From Glycine soja (taxonomy: Eukaryota; Streptophyta; Magnoliopsida; Fabales; Fabaceae), in contig NC_041002.1 of the NCBI RefSeq assembly GCF_004193775.1, forward strand, positions 38,289,112-38,353,111: DNA of 64,000 nucleotides. Reading direction: 5' to 3'. Position numbers and translations under genes: made by a program. Shown here piece after piece: positions 37,379 to 49,485 of the stretch. Below the pieces are notes generated by a model. It worked only from the letters and a program-made list of their open reading frames with translations. It was not told the DNA's origin and made no database searches. Numbering within the stretch: position 1 is the first letter of the stretch; the number at the start of each line of letters is the position of its first letter.

Positions 37379-39496
37379 GGAGTCAACCTCGGTTGCAGCC
37401 CCTTCTCCAAAAGCAGGAGGGGTATATTTCCATGGGACGACCTTATTGCTTTAATAAGAAAATGGCGTCGGCTTGGGCACTGTCGGGAGGTACTCGGACT
37501 TTGGGGGTCGGGGGAGCCTTCCTTTCTGCCGACTGCGTGCAAATCTGCGGTTCTTCCCTACCTCTCTCGGACACTTCGAGCTGCCCCTAGTCCATGAGCC
37601 GTTGAAGTAGCTCTTCCACCATGGGGCAGGTTTCCATCTCGTGTAATTCCCCGAGATGAAACAAATATTTGTCGCTTTTGTCTCCGCCACGAGAGACCAT
37701 GCATGCTGCCTGCAGCGACTAGTAGATGAATCTTCTGGATGTAGCCACATCTTCTAATCTCTTTGACCTTGACGGCCTATCCTTTTCGATGGCGTTTACG
37801 CTAGCTCCTCCATGACTGGCTAGTGCATTGGTCTTAACGTTGGGGCCCTCTTCTTGAAATGATAGCCAGCCAACATTTATTAGGTGTTGCACCTTATACT
37901 TGAATGGCAGGCATGAATCAATGTTGTGTCCAGGGGCTCCACTATGGTATGCGCACGTGGCATTTGAGTTGTACCACTTGGGGTATGGTGACTGGAAGAC
38001 TTTTCCGGGTATGGCCACCACCAAATGGTTTTCCAATAATGAGGGCCATAACTCAGAATACGCCATGGGAATAGGAGAGAACTGGTCTCTCGGGGGGCGT
38101 CGTGGATTGTCATAGCTCGTGCCAGGAGTCGTATTATTGGTTGGCCGGGGTGTGGCTGGAGTCGCGTGTTGTGCAGGCGTTTTTTTTGTTGTGGCAGGCC
38201 CTTCTACTTGAGTTGGGAGGGAACTTCTGGTTCGGATCGAAAAGTTCGGGTGGTTGTGTTGGTATGAGTTTTGAGCATTTTGGGGCGTTTTCATCCACGT
38301 TGGGGCAGTGGTGACCGCGTGGGTATCCCCTTCCTTTTTCCGTGTGCCCACCACTGGGGCTCTTCTAATTCTGTTGGGGCCAGCGTTGGAGGCGTATTCA
38401 AACTTGCCTTTCCTGAGTTCGGACTCGATTCTTTCTCCGGCGAAGATGAGGTCTGCAAAGTTGGCCGGCATATATCCTACCAGCTTCTCGTAGTAGAACG
38501 TAGGCAGCGTATCTACCATAATCGTGATCATTTCCCTCTCAGTCATAGGTGTGATGACTTGGGCTGCTAGGTCTCTCCACCTTTGAGCATATTCCTTGAT
38601 GGACTCATGTTCTCGTTTGCTCATGCTCTGAAGTTGGTTTTGATCGGGATCCATCTCCGTGTTGTATTGGTACTGCCTAATGAAAGCAGTTGCCAAGTCT
38701 TTCCATGACGGAACCTGAGAGGCTTCTAGATTTGTGTACCACGCCACTGCTGCTCCGGCTAAGCTGTCTTGAAAGAAGTGCATTAACAGCTTTTCATCCA
38801 TGGAATATGCCCCCATCCTTCGGCAATACATCCGAAGATGACTCTTTGGACACGTCGTCCCTTTGTACTTGTCGAAGTCTGGTACCTTAAACTTGGGAGG
38901 AATGATGATGTCAGGTACCAGACACAGATCGGCTAAATCCGAGAAAGGGTAGTTGTCGAGGCCTTCCACCGCTCTCAACCTCTCTTCAAGCAGATCGATC
39001 TTTCCCTTGTCTTTTGAAATGGGAACGAGTTCCTTAACGGGTGTGGATTGAGATGGGGCATGGCGGATTATGTTTGGTTGGGCAACTCATGGGGGGCCGG
39101 TTCTCTTGGGGGAAGTAGAAGGCCTAAATGGGCATCTCCTTCATCATCTTCCTGCAGAGGATAGTCGGCACGAGGAGGGAGTTGCCCCTCGAAGGTAGGG
39201 GCTTGGCTCAAATCGTCTGGAGCGGTACGGGGAGTAAAGTCTGGAGGCAAACCAAAAGGGTAGGCTACAATACTATACCTCTGATTGAAACCCGTCGCGC
39301 TTCTGTCCCGGCCCAAGTTCATTGCGAGCTATAGCACCGGTTCCGCTTCCCTAGCTGTATTGGAAGCGGCCGCCATAGCATTGTCTTCTATTGATTTTTG
39401 AATTTTTAGCATGGCTTCCGTGATAGAAGCCATCTGATCTTTTAAAGCCGACATGTCGGCCTTCATCTGTTCTTGCACTCCCTCTTTGTTATCCAT
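37379..39496 (-). pseudogene. Ogre-2 gag, frameshifted
   Basis: The ATG at 39496 starts MDNKEGVQEQMKADMSALKD, the helical N-terminus shared with Ogre-1 gag. A TAG near 39330 and a frame change near 39065 separate it from the main open part (37719-38978) with the capsid-like core (VPDIIIPPKFKVPDFDKYKG, MYCRRMGAYSMDEKLLMHFF, SWKDLATAFIRQYQYNTEMD), a Pro/Thr-rich stretch and a knuckle-like segment (CAYHSGAPGHNIDSC). After 37719 another frame carries MVSRGGDKSDKYLFHLGELH and VEELLQRLMD, still gag-like, before the protease frame begins. Gag forms the particle and binds RNA. The lesions prevent a full-length product. Confidence 0.87.
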
Positions 39497-39741
39497 CTTA
39501 CTTTTGGATCGGGTGTTATAGGGGTGCCTTTGCGCTTTTTTAGTTATGGTGAGTTTCCTAAAGAAACAAATAGGGGTGAGAATGCCACCAAATCATGAAT
39601 ATGCTAATGAATGATCAGAGTACTTAGATCCACCTCAAGGCCTTTTTAGACAATGTGATGAGTTTCAGAACTTCTTTTTTTATAAAAAGGAACAAAAGCT
39701 TTCAACTAGCCAAGATTTTACAAAAAGTGTTACAACAGAAC

Positions 39742-41610
39742 CTAACGGTTTCTAATTATATGTGCCATTAAATCTATCATGTGTTGACAGTAATTGATTA
39801 GCCCGTGAATTTCCTCTGGGGCTGAACACACTTCGGCCATGGCCCTTGCTTTGGCTAGTAGTCGCGGGAGGTCTTGACTTCCATTTAAGGTCAAGGCGAA
39901 CCTATCCATCCACATGGTCGCTTCTTGATGCAATGCATCAATCACCCTCCCTCTTACTTCCTTCTGGGCGTATGCTTGTGCGAAGTCCTCTACTAGCTTT
40001 TGCTCATGGGTCAAAGACTGGTTTAACTCTTCTTTGTACTGCCCTATTATAGCTAGCATGCTTTGCTCCGTGGCTTCTAAGTGTTGGGCCAAACTCTTCT
40101 TGAATCTTGAGCAAGCAGCTAACTCCTCCTTTAAGACCATGCTATATACTTGTGATTGGTCTCTCTCTTCCCTTCGAAGCTTGAGCTCATTGTTGTTGCC
40201 CCACAAAGCTCCTCGGAATTTATCTCGGCCATGCTCTTCCTTACGAGCCCTCTTGGTCTCTTGTTCCAAGGCCTTGGTGGTAGTTATATTTATATCTCTT
40301 AGTTCGGCATTCTCCTTTCGGATTTTAAGAGCTGCTGATTTGAACCTTTCTTTGACTGTTTGGGCTGGCTCGAGTTCTGCCCTAAGGGCCTGCACCTATT
40401 CGTCTTCCTCTAGTGCCTCAACTTCCTCCCTTTTAGCGGTTCTCAAACTCGGGAGCCAATCCAAACCTTGCACGTTGGCTTTCAACCATCTTCGGCAGCC
40501 ACCGATGGGCCCATTGTTACTGCTCCTGAGTTCTTTGTCCTTCTTTTGCACCACCTCCCATGCCTTGCGGACCTTCTGAAGTGTCTCCATGTTGGTCTTA
40601 TTGAAACCTCGTGAAATGACAGGCGCGAGCTCTTCCTCTAGCGGTGCCCCTCTCATAGGGTAGCCAAGTTGCCTTATAGCAAGAACGAGATTATAACTGA
40701 TGCAACCCCTTGTCCCCATCAAGGGAACATTCGGAAATCCTCTGCACGAAATAAGAACCCCGGTTCTTCCTTCTTTCCATCGAGGGAACCAGTTGACAGA
40801 CGCTCCTTCTTTGTTTGCTAAGAGTCGGTCCCAATTTGCCCCTCCTTTCTCTGTGCATGAACGGTGGCTTTCTAGCGGGCAAGCATGCCTCACCTCTTGG
40901 CGAAAAAGGTGTGAAACCAACCATACATAAGGAGCTGGAGTACAGCAAACAATCCTCATACTGCTCTTCTCACATCTTCGGTCGAAGGTGTCATATAGGT
41001 CGGCTAGCATAGCGACAACCGGGCTTTCCTTGTGGTCATGATAGGCGAGAAAAGCGTCGATCGCTTCTAGATCCACCAACCCATCCACATTTGGAAAGAG
41101 GACTCCTCCGAAGATCAACAGTGCGAGAATGTCTATGAACGGGGCCCATTCTCCTCTACCTATCAAGATTCTTGCTTTTGCCTCCAAACATTTTCTCGGT
41201 ATTCCAACCACCGCATTTTTTACTTGCTTTCCATGGTCTAATTCCTGCGCCGAGATTTGGACTATCTTTGAAATTCTAGCTAATGAGGGATAGAACCCTG
41301 AGAAGAGGTATGGTCTCCTTCCCCCTAGAGGACATCCTAGGATCTCTTCAAATTCTTCCACCATGGGTGACAGCTGGAAGTCCCCAAAGGTAAAGCATCT
41401 CAACGGCTGATCATAATACTGGGCGAGGGAGGCAATGGCCTCTGTGGAGACTTCTACCATGGCTAGGTCCCAGATTTTACCGTAAGCTTTGCGAAAAGCT
41501 TGCCGCTGGAGCTGACCCATCAACTGCCCTAACTCCTTAAGGCTGGTGACTTCTAGGCCCTTAATCTTGACTTGATAGAATCTTTTTCCGATTTGATTTG
41601 TCCCCATCAT
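39742..41610 (-). pseudogene. Ogre-2 ORF1 (DUF7745-type protein), one internal stop
   Basis: The frame of 623 codons starts at ATG 41610, directly after a possible splice acceptor at 41615. Residues 1-400 form the DUF7745-like part (KRFYQVKIKGLEVTSL, QYYDQPLRCFTFGDFQLSP, EEILGCPLGGRRPY, ILALLIFGGVLFPN, CCTPAPYVWLVSHL). After a TAG at 40396-40398 the same frame continues with a charged, probably coiled-coil tail and ends IRNR. The codon in Ogre-1 at the stop position is GAG. Ogre elements are defined by an ORF in this position; its role is unknown. Apart from the stop the frame is intact, which is striking beside the heavily decayed Ogre-1 copy. Confidence 0.9.
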
Positions 41611-42305
41611 TTACCTAAAAAGGGGTGAATCAAGGCTCTGATATGAATGATGCAATGCACATGCATGAAGCGAAAAGAAGAAAAAAAGTGGTAATTTACA
41701 TATACGAGATCGAAAAAGATCCATCTTTTTAATACTACGCTCTAGGCATTGTGGCGCCCCAACGTATGCATTAAAAAGTGACGCGTTACTCTAAAGAGAC
41801 AAGATATCACTAGATATACAGTAAAACTATAATTTATGTGCTATTCGCAGAAGAATGCATGAGAACAAATGGTACAGAGCGTGCTTGCTCCATGCCCCTA
41901 TTTGGGGACCTATAGGATAATATCTAGGGGTCTCTAATAACTACTCCCAACGATCCATATCTCACATGGCTGTTTTCTAGAGGTATCATCACTCAAGATA
42001 ATAATATTGCGGCGGTATGGAATACCAGCAACAACACATTATAAAGAGAGAAAGCTCTAGACGAGGTTTCACTATTATCAAGCAAGTCGGAGACCTAGCA
42101 TGACCATAGATCCATCTCCACTCCTTAGATTTCCATGAACCCGGGTATAAGGCCCCTTTTTACCCAAACTCGTGGGTGCTTAGAATGCGGTGTAAAAATG
42201 TGGAAAAGACAACATTTATTGTTTTTACACAGTTCAAGAAAAAATGCACACACAAAGTTTCATAATTCCACACTTTCCTAAAATAGGCCTAACTCACAAA
42301 AACAA
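41611..42305 (-). other. Ogre-2 untranslated leader
   Basis: Non-coding. It aligns with the Ogre-1 leader (for example TAGAGGTATCAT and CGGGTATAAGGCCC against CGGGTTCGTGGG-type motifs) and ends with CCCCTTTTTAG, the possible acceptor at 41615. Confidence 0.6.
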
Positions 42306-42323
42306 TCCCCAGTGGAGTCGCCA
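42306..42323 (-). promoter_or_regulatory. Primer binding site of Ogre-2
   Basis: On the minus strand TGGCGACTCCACTGGGGA begins two bases after the 5' LTR. This is the form described for Ogre elements primed by tRNA-Arg. Confidence 0.88.
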
Positions 42324-42325
42324 AC

Positions 42326-43893
42326 TGTCGCAACCTACCCTTTTGCAGGCGAGCAAGGCGAGGCTCACGGGTGCGTCTTCCATAGGAGGAAAATGCATGG
42401 AGTCGCCACCAACGTTTATTGAAAGGAAAACGTTAGAAAAACCAAAGGAAACCGGTCCTGAAGAATATTCTAGATTCGGGAGTTATCTTTACGTTTGAGG
42501 AAGGTATTAGCACCTCTCACGTTTGTCCCAAAGGACAACAACCTTAGATTAGAATTGTGTAAAATTATGTATCTAAACTTTTATTTCTTTTCTATTTTTG
42601 AGGTCGACAAAAGCGGGGCTCTTGCTTCTACGTACCCTCCATCGAAGAGAAAATCAGACCTACGTAGTTCTTTCTAAAGGCAGTGATGTGTCGATTTTAC
42701 GCTTTCGAGCGGTCCACGTTAACCGATAAAAAGCAAAGAGGACCGTTTAAGGCGTTGGGCCTTAAAATGTTTTTTTCAGTGATTTTTACGGACAAAGCTT
42801 GATTTTGTGAGTTGATTTTAGCCTTAGTTTCACTTTAGTTATTAGTCAATTCAATTAAGAAAGAAAAATCCTAAAGAGAAAACGTCCGATTGATTTTTTG
42901 ATTCATTTTACTAAAAGATATTTTTTGATTATTATATTATTTATTTTACCTCATTTTGGTTTCCAACGTGGTTACGGCATGACCGAACGGTCAGATTTCA
43001 TTTGAACAGAAATTAACAGATGTTACAATTCAAATGATCAGTGGAAATTTATTTTATTTTTTGATTAGGCGAGAAAATGACTTAAATAAATGACTAAAGC
43101 TTGTCAAAAGGGGGTACGGAAATTAAATGAAATGAAAATAAAAGTACGCAAAACAAATGGGGACCACCAAGGGTACATAGAATGAATTGAAAAGTTCGAT
43201 TTCGGGAACTTACCGGTTGAAGACCGAAGAACAACGAAGAACGAACGAAGGATGGCGGAAAATCTTCACGAAATCACCCACGGAAATGTCTCGAACGAGT
43301 TACGGAAGCGCCTCGGCTTGGAATTTCTTCACGGAAACGATTTTTCTCACTAATTTCAAGTGATCCTCAGATACCAAGAGGGTTGAATGCTTTTGTTCTT
43401 CCCTCCTTCCCCTATTTATATGGAAAAGAGGGAAAAGCTTGCCACCCAGCTCGCCCAGGCGAGCTGGTGCCTACTGGAGGAGCTTCCTTGAAGGCCCAAG
43501 TGGGCCTGGTTGCTATTTGCACCCCCTATTTACTAAATACACCCCCTGCCTTTTTTTGCTGATTCTTTTTCCGTAACGTTATGGAACTTTACGAATTCCA
43601 TAACGATACTTGTTTTCCTTCCGTAATGTTACGGAACCTTACGGATTACGTAATCATCCCTGTTTTGGCTTTCGGAATGTTACGGAACCTCACGGATTGT
43701 GTAACAATGCTTCCTTTTGATATCCGGCATGTTACAGAACTTCACGGATCGTGCAACAATGCTCTCTTTTGACTTCTGGCATGTTATGGAACTTCACGTA
43801 TTGTGCAACAATGGGTGCTAAGTACCTCGAAGCGGTCAAGCAAAGGTTGCATGCCATCAAACAATGATCCCCGGACGAAATTAGGGTATGACA
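42326..43893 (-). repeat. Ogre-2 5' LTR
   Basis: 1568 bp. Reading on the minus strand: start TGTCATACCC at 43893, U3 repeats of about 60 bases with GTTACGGAAC (43590-43810), TATA box TATAAATAGG (43411-43420), splice donor CCGGTAAGTT (intron start 43213), and end GGTTGCGACA at 42326. It would be the promoter of the element. Confidence 0.93.
43213..43213 (-). promoter_or_regulatory. Splice donor in the Ogre-2 5' LTR
   Basis: Minus-strand GG/GTAAGTTCCC-type site, paired in principle with the TTTTTAG acceptor at 41615, five bases before the ORF1 ATG. The predicted intron of 1599 nt covers U5 and the primer binding site. Confidence 0.55.
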
Positions 43894-44409
43894 TTACCAA
43901 TTAATGTTTTTATTACTTGTTCACTGCCGATAATGACAATTGATATATGATATACAAATTGTGTTCATAATGAGCGAACCTTAGATTCCCGTTTGACACT
44001 GAATGCAACGATTCTTGCGGACAGTTTGCATTAATCATTGTATTCAATCTTGAATTTTCCATTTGGGCAATTTGGGGAGAATGATATTTTTATGGTAAAT
44101 TCATGCATTAAGGTTAAAATTATTTTGTTGGATTTGATGAGATTTTCGGTACAATGCATTTCTAGTTGTTCTCTAAGTGCATACTTGATTATCGGGAAAT
44201 TAATTTCATCGATTTCATGTCGTGTACTTGGAGACCAATGCGAAATGTTGCCGAAATTTTATCAAATTTAACAAAATAGAATTAACCCTGATGTATGAAG
44301 CTACCATAAAAGACATTTTTCCTGAATGGGATAGGGCCACACCTATAATAAAAAAGTGAGATTTTCATGCATCGAATAACTTTGGGAGTATCTCCGAGTT
44401 ATTATTTAG
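43894..44409 (+). other. CACTA sequence upstream of the transposase
   Basis: It begins with the right TTACC duplication of Ogre-2 (43894-43898). AT-rich, probably intron or 5' untranslated sequence of the transposase gene. No independent gene is visible. Confidence 0.5.
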
Positions 44410-47400
44410 ATGGATCGAAGTTGAATGAATGAAAGTCGCATCAACCTAGAATATGAGGAAGGCGTCGAGCAGTTCTTGCAATTTGCTTCAGAAAGAAGTC
44501 GACCGGATGAAGATGGAAAATACTATTGTCCTTGTATCAATTGTTTGAAAGGAAGACGACAAATACTGGACGACATACGAGAGCATCTATTGTGTGATGG
44601 GATTAAGAAGAATTACACGATGTGGATATGGCATGGTGAATTGACAGACAGGCAGAGTGGGTCCCAATCTGAACCGTTTGATGTAGAAATGGGAGATTGC
44701 TTGGAGGATATGATTCGTGACCTTGGAGAAGAGTCTTTTCAGCAAGCATATGCCCCTATGTATGAAGGATTGCAAAGTAATTCAAAGAAGCCTTTGTATA
44801 CGGGGTGCAAGAATTCCTTGACGCTGTTGTCGGTGGTGTTAAGTCTGGTTAATGTCAAGGCCAGATATGGGTGGAGTGACAAAAGCTTTAGTTCACTGCT
44901 TCAAGTAGTGCATGATCTGCTTCTAGAGGAAAACACGTTGCCTAAAACTTACTATCAGGCCAAGAAGATACTGTGTCCGATGGGTATGGAGTATCAGAAG
45001 ATTCATGCTTGCCTGGATGATTGCATACTGTACAGGCATGAATTCGAAGAAATGTCCAAATGCCCTAGGTGTGGGGCACCACGGTACAAAGTGAAGGATG
45101 ATAAAGACTGCAGTTCTGATGAAAACTCAAAGAAAGGCCCTCCAGCGAAGGTGTTGTGGTATCTTCCCATCATTCTAAGGTTTAAGCGTCTTTTTGCTAA
45201 TGGAGATGACGCAAAAGACCTTACCTGACATGCAAATGGGAGAAACTCTGACGGAATGGTCCGTCATCCGGCTGATTGCTCCCAGTGGAAGAAGATTGAT
45301 GGTTTGTATCCAGATTTCGGCAAAGAGGCAAGAAATCTTAGGCTTGGACTAGCCAGTGATGGAATGAATCCATATGGCAATTTAAGCACTCAACAGAGTT
45401 CATGGCTAGTTCTACAAGTAATTTACAATTTGCCTCCTTGGTTGTGCATGAAGCAAAAATACATGATGTTGTCTATGATGATATCGGGCCCAAGATCGCC
45501 AGGAAATGACATTGATGTTTATATAAGTCCGTTGATTGAAGACCTGATAAAGTTGTGGGACGAGGGGGTTTTAGTGTTTGATGGGTTTCGCAAGGAGACT
45601 TTTCAAATGCGTGCAATGCTTTTTTGTACTATTAATGACTTTCCAGCATATGAGAATCTCAGCGATTCCAGTTTTAAGGGTCATCATGCATGCCCCATCT
45701 GTGAAGAAGACACAAGTTACATACAACTGAAACATGGTAGAAAAACAGTGTACACTAGGCATCGCCATTTTCTAAAACCTCATTACCCTTACAGGCGATT
45801 GAAAAAAAAACATTTAATAGAAGTCAAGAGCACGAAACTGCATCGATACCGTTGACTGGTAAACAGGTCTTCTAGCGGGTTGAACACCTAAATACTTTAT
45901 TTGGAAAGACCCAAAGGAAGGATAAAAGTAAGACTTGCATATGGAAGAAGAAGTCCATTTTCTTTGATCTTCCGTACTGGTCTGATCTAGATATTAGACA
46001 TTGTATTGATGTTATGCATGTGGAGAAAAATGTATGTGATTGTGTCATTAGGACGCTCCTTAACATTCAAGGCAAGACGAAAGATGGTCTGAATACTCGT
46101 CAAGATCTAGCTGACATGGGTATACGATCGCAGTTGCATCCAAGGTCTGATGGCAAAAAAATATACCTGCCTCCAGCTTGTCATACTTTGTCCAGAAAGG
46201 AGAAGATCAGTTTTTGTCAGTGTCTGCGCCGAGTCAAAGTCCCACAAGGATACTCTTCAAATATTAAGAGCCTTGTGCAGTTGAAGGAGCTTAAGCTGGT
46301 AGGGTTAAAGTCTCACGATTGTCACGTGTTGATGCAACAATTGTTAGTCGTGGCCATACGAGACATTTTGCCTAACAAAGTCAGGTAAGCCATAACTCGC
46401 CTGTGCTTTTTCTTTAATGCCATATGTAGCGAAGTCCTTGATCTTGTCAAGTTTGTTGACCTGGAAAATGAGGCCGCAATTATACTGTTTCAGTTGGAGA
46501 TATATTTTCCTCCTACTTTCTTGGACATCATGATTCACTTAATTGTTCATCTAGTCAGAGAAATCAAATGTTGTGGTCCTGTTTATTTGCAGTGGATGTA
46601 CCCGGTTGAGCGATACATGAAGATCTTAAAAGGGTATACCAAGAATCTACATCGTTCGGAAGCATCTACTATTGAAAGGTACATTGCAGAAGAAGCCATT
46701 GAATTTTGTTTAGAGTACATTGAAAAGGCTAAACCTGATGGCCTTCCTAAGTCTCGCCATGACGACAGAATGGGTGGTAAGGGTTCAAGAGGATTGCATG
46801 TTATCACTCCAAGTGTAGAAGATTTGTTACAAGCTCACTTATATGTGTTGAACAAAAATAATGAAGTTTTGCCATACATACTTCAGCATGAAGCTTTAGT
46901 CAAACAAAATAATCCAAAAATGTCAAAGAAATGGGTCTTGAAAAAGCATAACAAGACTTTCTTTGATTGGTTTAAAGATACAATCTTTGCTGATGAAAAT
47001 GCTTCAGAAACATTAAGAAAGCTAGCAGATGGGCCTAAAAGAAATGTTATAACTTGGCAAGGATATGACATAAACAAGTATTCCTTTTACACAAAAGCAC
47101 AAGACGACGAAAGTGCAATGCAAAACAGCGGGGTCACCCTAAGGGCTGAATCTCAACACTTCGCAAGTGTGCATGATGACAATCCCTGTGTAACTTCCAT
47201 CCCTTACTTTAGGTTCATTGATGAAATTTGGGAGCTTAACTATGTCAAATTTACTGTATGTGTTTTCAAATGTAAATGGGTTGACAGGAACACCAGTGTG
47301 CGGATTGATGATGTAGGATTTACATTGCTAGATCTAAAGAAACTAGCTTACCACAATGACTCTTTCATCATGGCAGAATAAGCTAAACAGGTATTTTATG

Positions 47401-47600
47401 TGCAAGACCTTTGTGATGAAAGGTGGTGCATGGTTCTACATGGGAAAACAATTTGTGTTAATGTAGAAGATGAGATTCATACATAGACACTTATGTTAGT
47501 CATTTGTCCACACAAATGACTCCTAATGTTGTCGGAGAAGAAGAAGCTGACGACGTTCATGTTAATCGTAATGATCATGATGAAGGAGAATTAATTAACA
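44410..47600 (+). pseudogene. CACTA transposase (TNP2/TnpD type), broken
   Basis: The start ATG at 44410 is followed at 44422 by a TGA where a Trp codon is expected. Then come a transposase-associated N-terminal domain (YYCPCINCLKGRRQ, MWIWHGEL), the TNP2 domain (CLDDCILYRHEFEEMSKCPR, DGMNPYGNLSTQQSSWLV, YNLPPWLCMKQKYMMLSMM, ISGPRSPGNDIDVYISPL), DUF4218-like (MHVEKNVCDC, PVERYMKILKGYTKNLHRSE) and DUF4216-like (FKCKWVDRNTSVRIDDVGFT) regions. Stops: TGA 45226, a TGA and frame change near 45855-45910, TAA 46386, TAA 47379. After the last, YVQDLCDERWCMVL shows the C-terminus continued. Most stops are one C-to-T or G-to-A step from Trp or Gln. The enzyme would bind and cut the element ends. Confidence 0.92.
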
Positions 47601-47713
47601 TCGTCTAATGTAATTTTCTAATTATGCATTTGATTTTGGTAAATTGATTTACATAACTCATATTGTGTTTTTTGATAATGTTAACTAACTCAAGTTTTTC
47701 TTTTTACAGGACC

Positions 47714-49440
47714 ATGGCTACTCCACCTGCCTCGTCTCCTCCTTCTTCTCAATCTCCTTCTCTGTCTACCTTGTAGCAGACACGCAAAGCCACACGGCTA
47801 CGATCCTTGGCCACTAGATCACTTGGGGCAGAGAGACCAGTGGTCCATGTCGATTCTGCAACCGGCAAGGCTGACGATCCCCACAAGAAGAAATTAAGAA
47901 CATATTTGGGGATTGCGCTCATGATAAAGTCAACGTGACATACGAGACTTGGAAGGAAGTCCCTGCTGCTCAGAAGGATTTGATATGGGAGGATATCCAG
48001 GTATTTTAGTTTTCTTCTTTGATTTTCTTTATTAGCCAAAATTTATAATTTACTAACAATAAAACCTAATTTGTTATTTGTCAGGCGGAATTTGAAATAC
48101 CTGAAGTATCTGACAGTAGGACAAAGAAGAAAGTTCTTTAGACTGTCGGCGAGCGGTGAAGATAGTTTAAATCTGATTTGACGAGGAAATGGGCACTTGC
48201 AGCCGACCGGGACGGCGTGGGCGACACTGTCTATGAAAATACGGCATTAGCAAGGAGAAATGGGCCCAGTTTTGTCAGACCCGCAGAGACCCCTCGTAGG
48301 AAGTATGTACTTTGTCATTTTAATTGTTTTCCACTAAAAATTCAGTTCTTATAATACATTGTAGTAATCATTTTCATTAATGTTCGATTTTTGCAGGATG
48401 TGTGGAAAAAGGCATAGGTCATCCAGAAGCAAAACACCGCCCCCCACATGTTGTCTCGTAGGGGTTATGAATATTTAGAACAAAAGCTTATGGTTGAGAA
48501 GAATAAGAAAAAACTGGAGGAAGCTGCTCAGTCTGGAAGCACTGAGGGCGTCTTTGACCCTTCATCTCCCATCAGACGACACGTGAAGTGGAAGATGGCC
48601 CGCACCAAGAAAACTGGGCAGATGACGTTTGAGGCAGCGAAGGAAATTGCTAAGAAGATTGTAAGTCATTTACAATTAAGAATTGTAATTATCTTTGTTT
48701 ATTCTGTGAATGACTAAACAAATATATGTGTTCTGTATAGGATTCTTTGGAGGAGCAGGCGTCATAGGGTTCGTTTGTCCTCCATGGACGTCAGGATGTC
48801 CTGACTGTTGCCATTGGGCTGCCAAAACACCCTGGCTGTGTCCGTGCTGCTGGAGCCGGTGTCACCATAAAGTAATACTTTGGATCGTCTCCACGAACCT
48901 CCCGCAGTTCTTCCTCCATGCCTCCTGAAGTCCTACAGCAGCTGACTCAACAAATTAGGGACCAGCTGGAGGAGTCGATCATAGAAAAATTGACTCGGAA
49001 GCTTATGGCATCCTTCAGCCAGATGCAGTCCCAGTTTCAGTCACATATGCAAGCACAGGTACTTGCACTGCCTCCGGAGCCTGAGGTTGGTCCCTCAGCT
49101 ACTCGTGTCAACACAAAGGAGAGTTGTGTTGATCCCTCAGGGAACGATCCATAGATGGGTGACTCAGACAAATGCGGGCTGTACATCAAAGAAAATCCTT
49201 CTCGCCTAGTTGCCCTAGGAAGAGTTTATGAGGGATCCACAGCGGTTCACAACATCCCTTTGTTGCATGGCCAAGTGAAGGTTGGTGTTGAAGAGGTTAA
49301 AAATGCAGAGGCTCTCATTCCTATACCCACTGACGAGGTTAGTTTAGTGGGGTAGACACTTAACACCTTCCTTGCTTGGTCGACACATCTTGTAAAGCGT
49401 TTATCAGAACATGTATTTTACTTTGATTATATGCTTCTTT
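47714..49440 (+). pseudogene. CACTA second gene (Ptta/En/Spm protein, TnpA-like), broken
   Basis: It starts MATPPASSPPSSQSPSLS and meets a TAG near 47774. The frames then give KVNVTYETWKEVPAAQKDLI, an intron at 48001-48084 (CCAG/GTATTT to TTTGTCAG), and TRKWALAADRD. A second intron ends near 48396, followed by the helical HMLSRRGYEYLEQKLMVEKN and RRHVKWKMARTKKTGQMTFE. A third intron runs about 48661-48740, followed by a Gln-rich coiled coil (QQLTQQIRDQLEESIIEKLT) and LVALGRVYEGSTAVHNIPLL. This is the plant transposase Ptta/En/Spm family, believed to bind subterminal repeats. There are several stops and at least one frame change near 47900. It probably continues into the protease exons after 49486. 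Confidence 0.82.
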
Positions 49441-49485
49441 TTTTCAATTGATTTGTTCACTATAATGAAATTATGTTAATTAACT

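Larger units (their letters stand above)
24963..43893 (-). mobile_element. Ogre-2: complete Ogre/Tat-type Ty3/gypsy element, 18.9 kb
   Basis: It runs on the minus strand. Order: 5' LTR (42326-43893), primer binding site (42306-42323), ORF1 (39742-41610), gag (about 37400-39496), protease and G-patch (36047-37378), RT (34523-35818), RNase H plus a second archaeal-type RNase H (about 33830-34520), integrase (32470-33837), an extra ORF (29322-30587), a repeat-rich 3' region, polypurine tract (26538-26550) and 3' LTR (24963-26537). Matching 5-bp duplications flank it. An ORF before gag, two RNase H domains and a tRNA-Arg primer site are established Ogre/Tat traits. The LTRs differ at several positions in the first 90 bases, so it is not a very recent insertion. 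About ten lesions block its proteins. Confidence 0.93.

Noticed and set aside
40034..40579. Plus-strand Ser/Leu-rich ORF of 181 codons
   Set aside because: Antisense shadow of the coiled-coil tail of ORF1.
4303..43893. Interpreting TGTCATACCC...GGGTATGACA as the terminal inverted repeats of one huge DNA transposon
   Set aside because: The two outer ends belong to different LTRs in opposite orientation: Ogre-1 5' LTR on plus and Ogre-2 5' LTR on minus. Each has its own primer site and polypurine tract, and TTACC flanks only 24963-43893.
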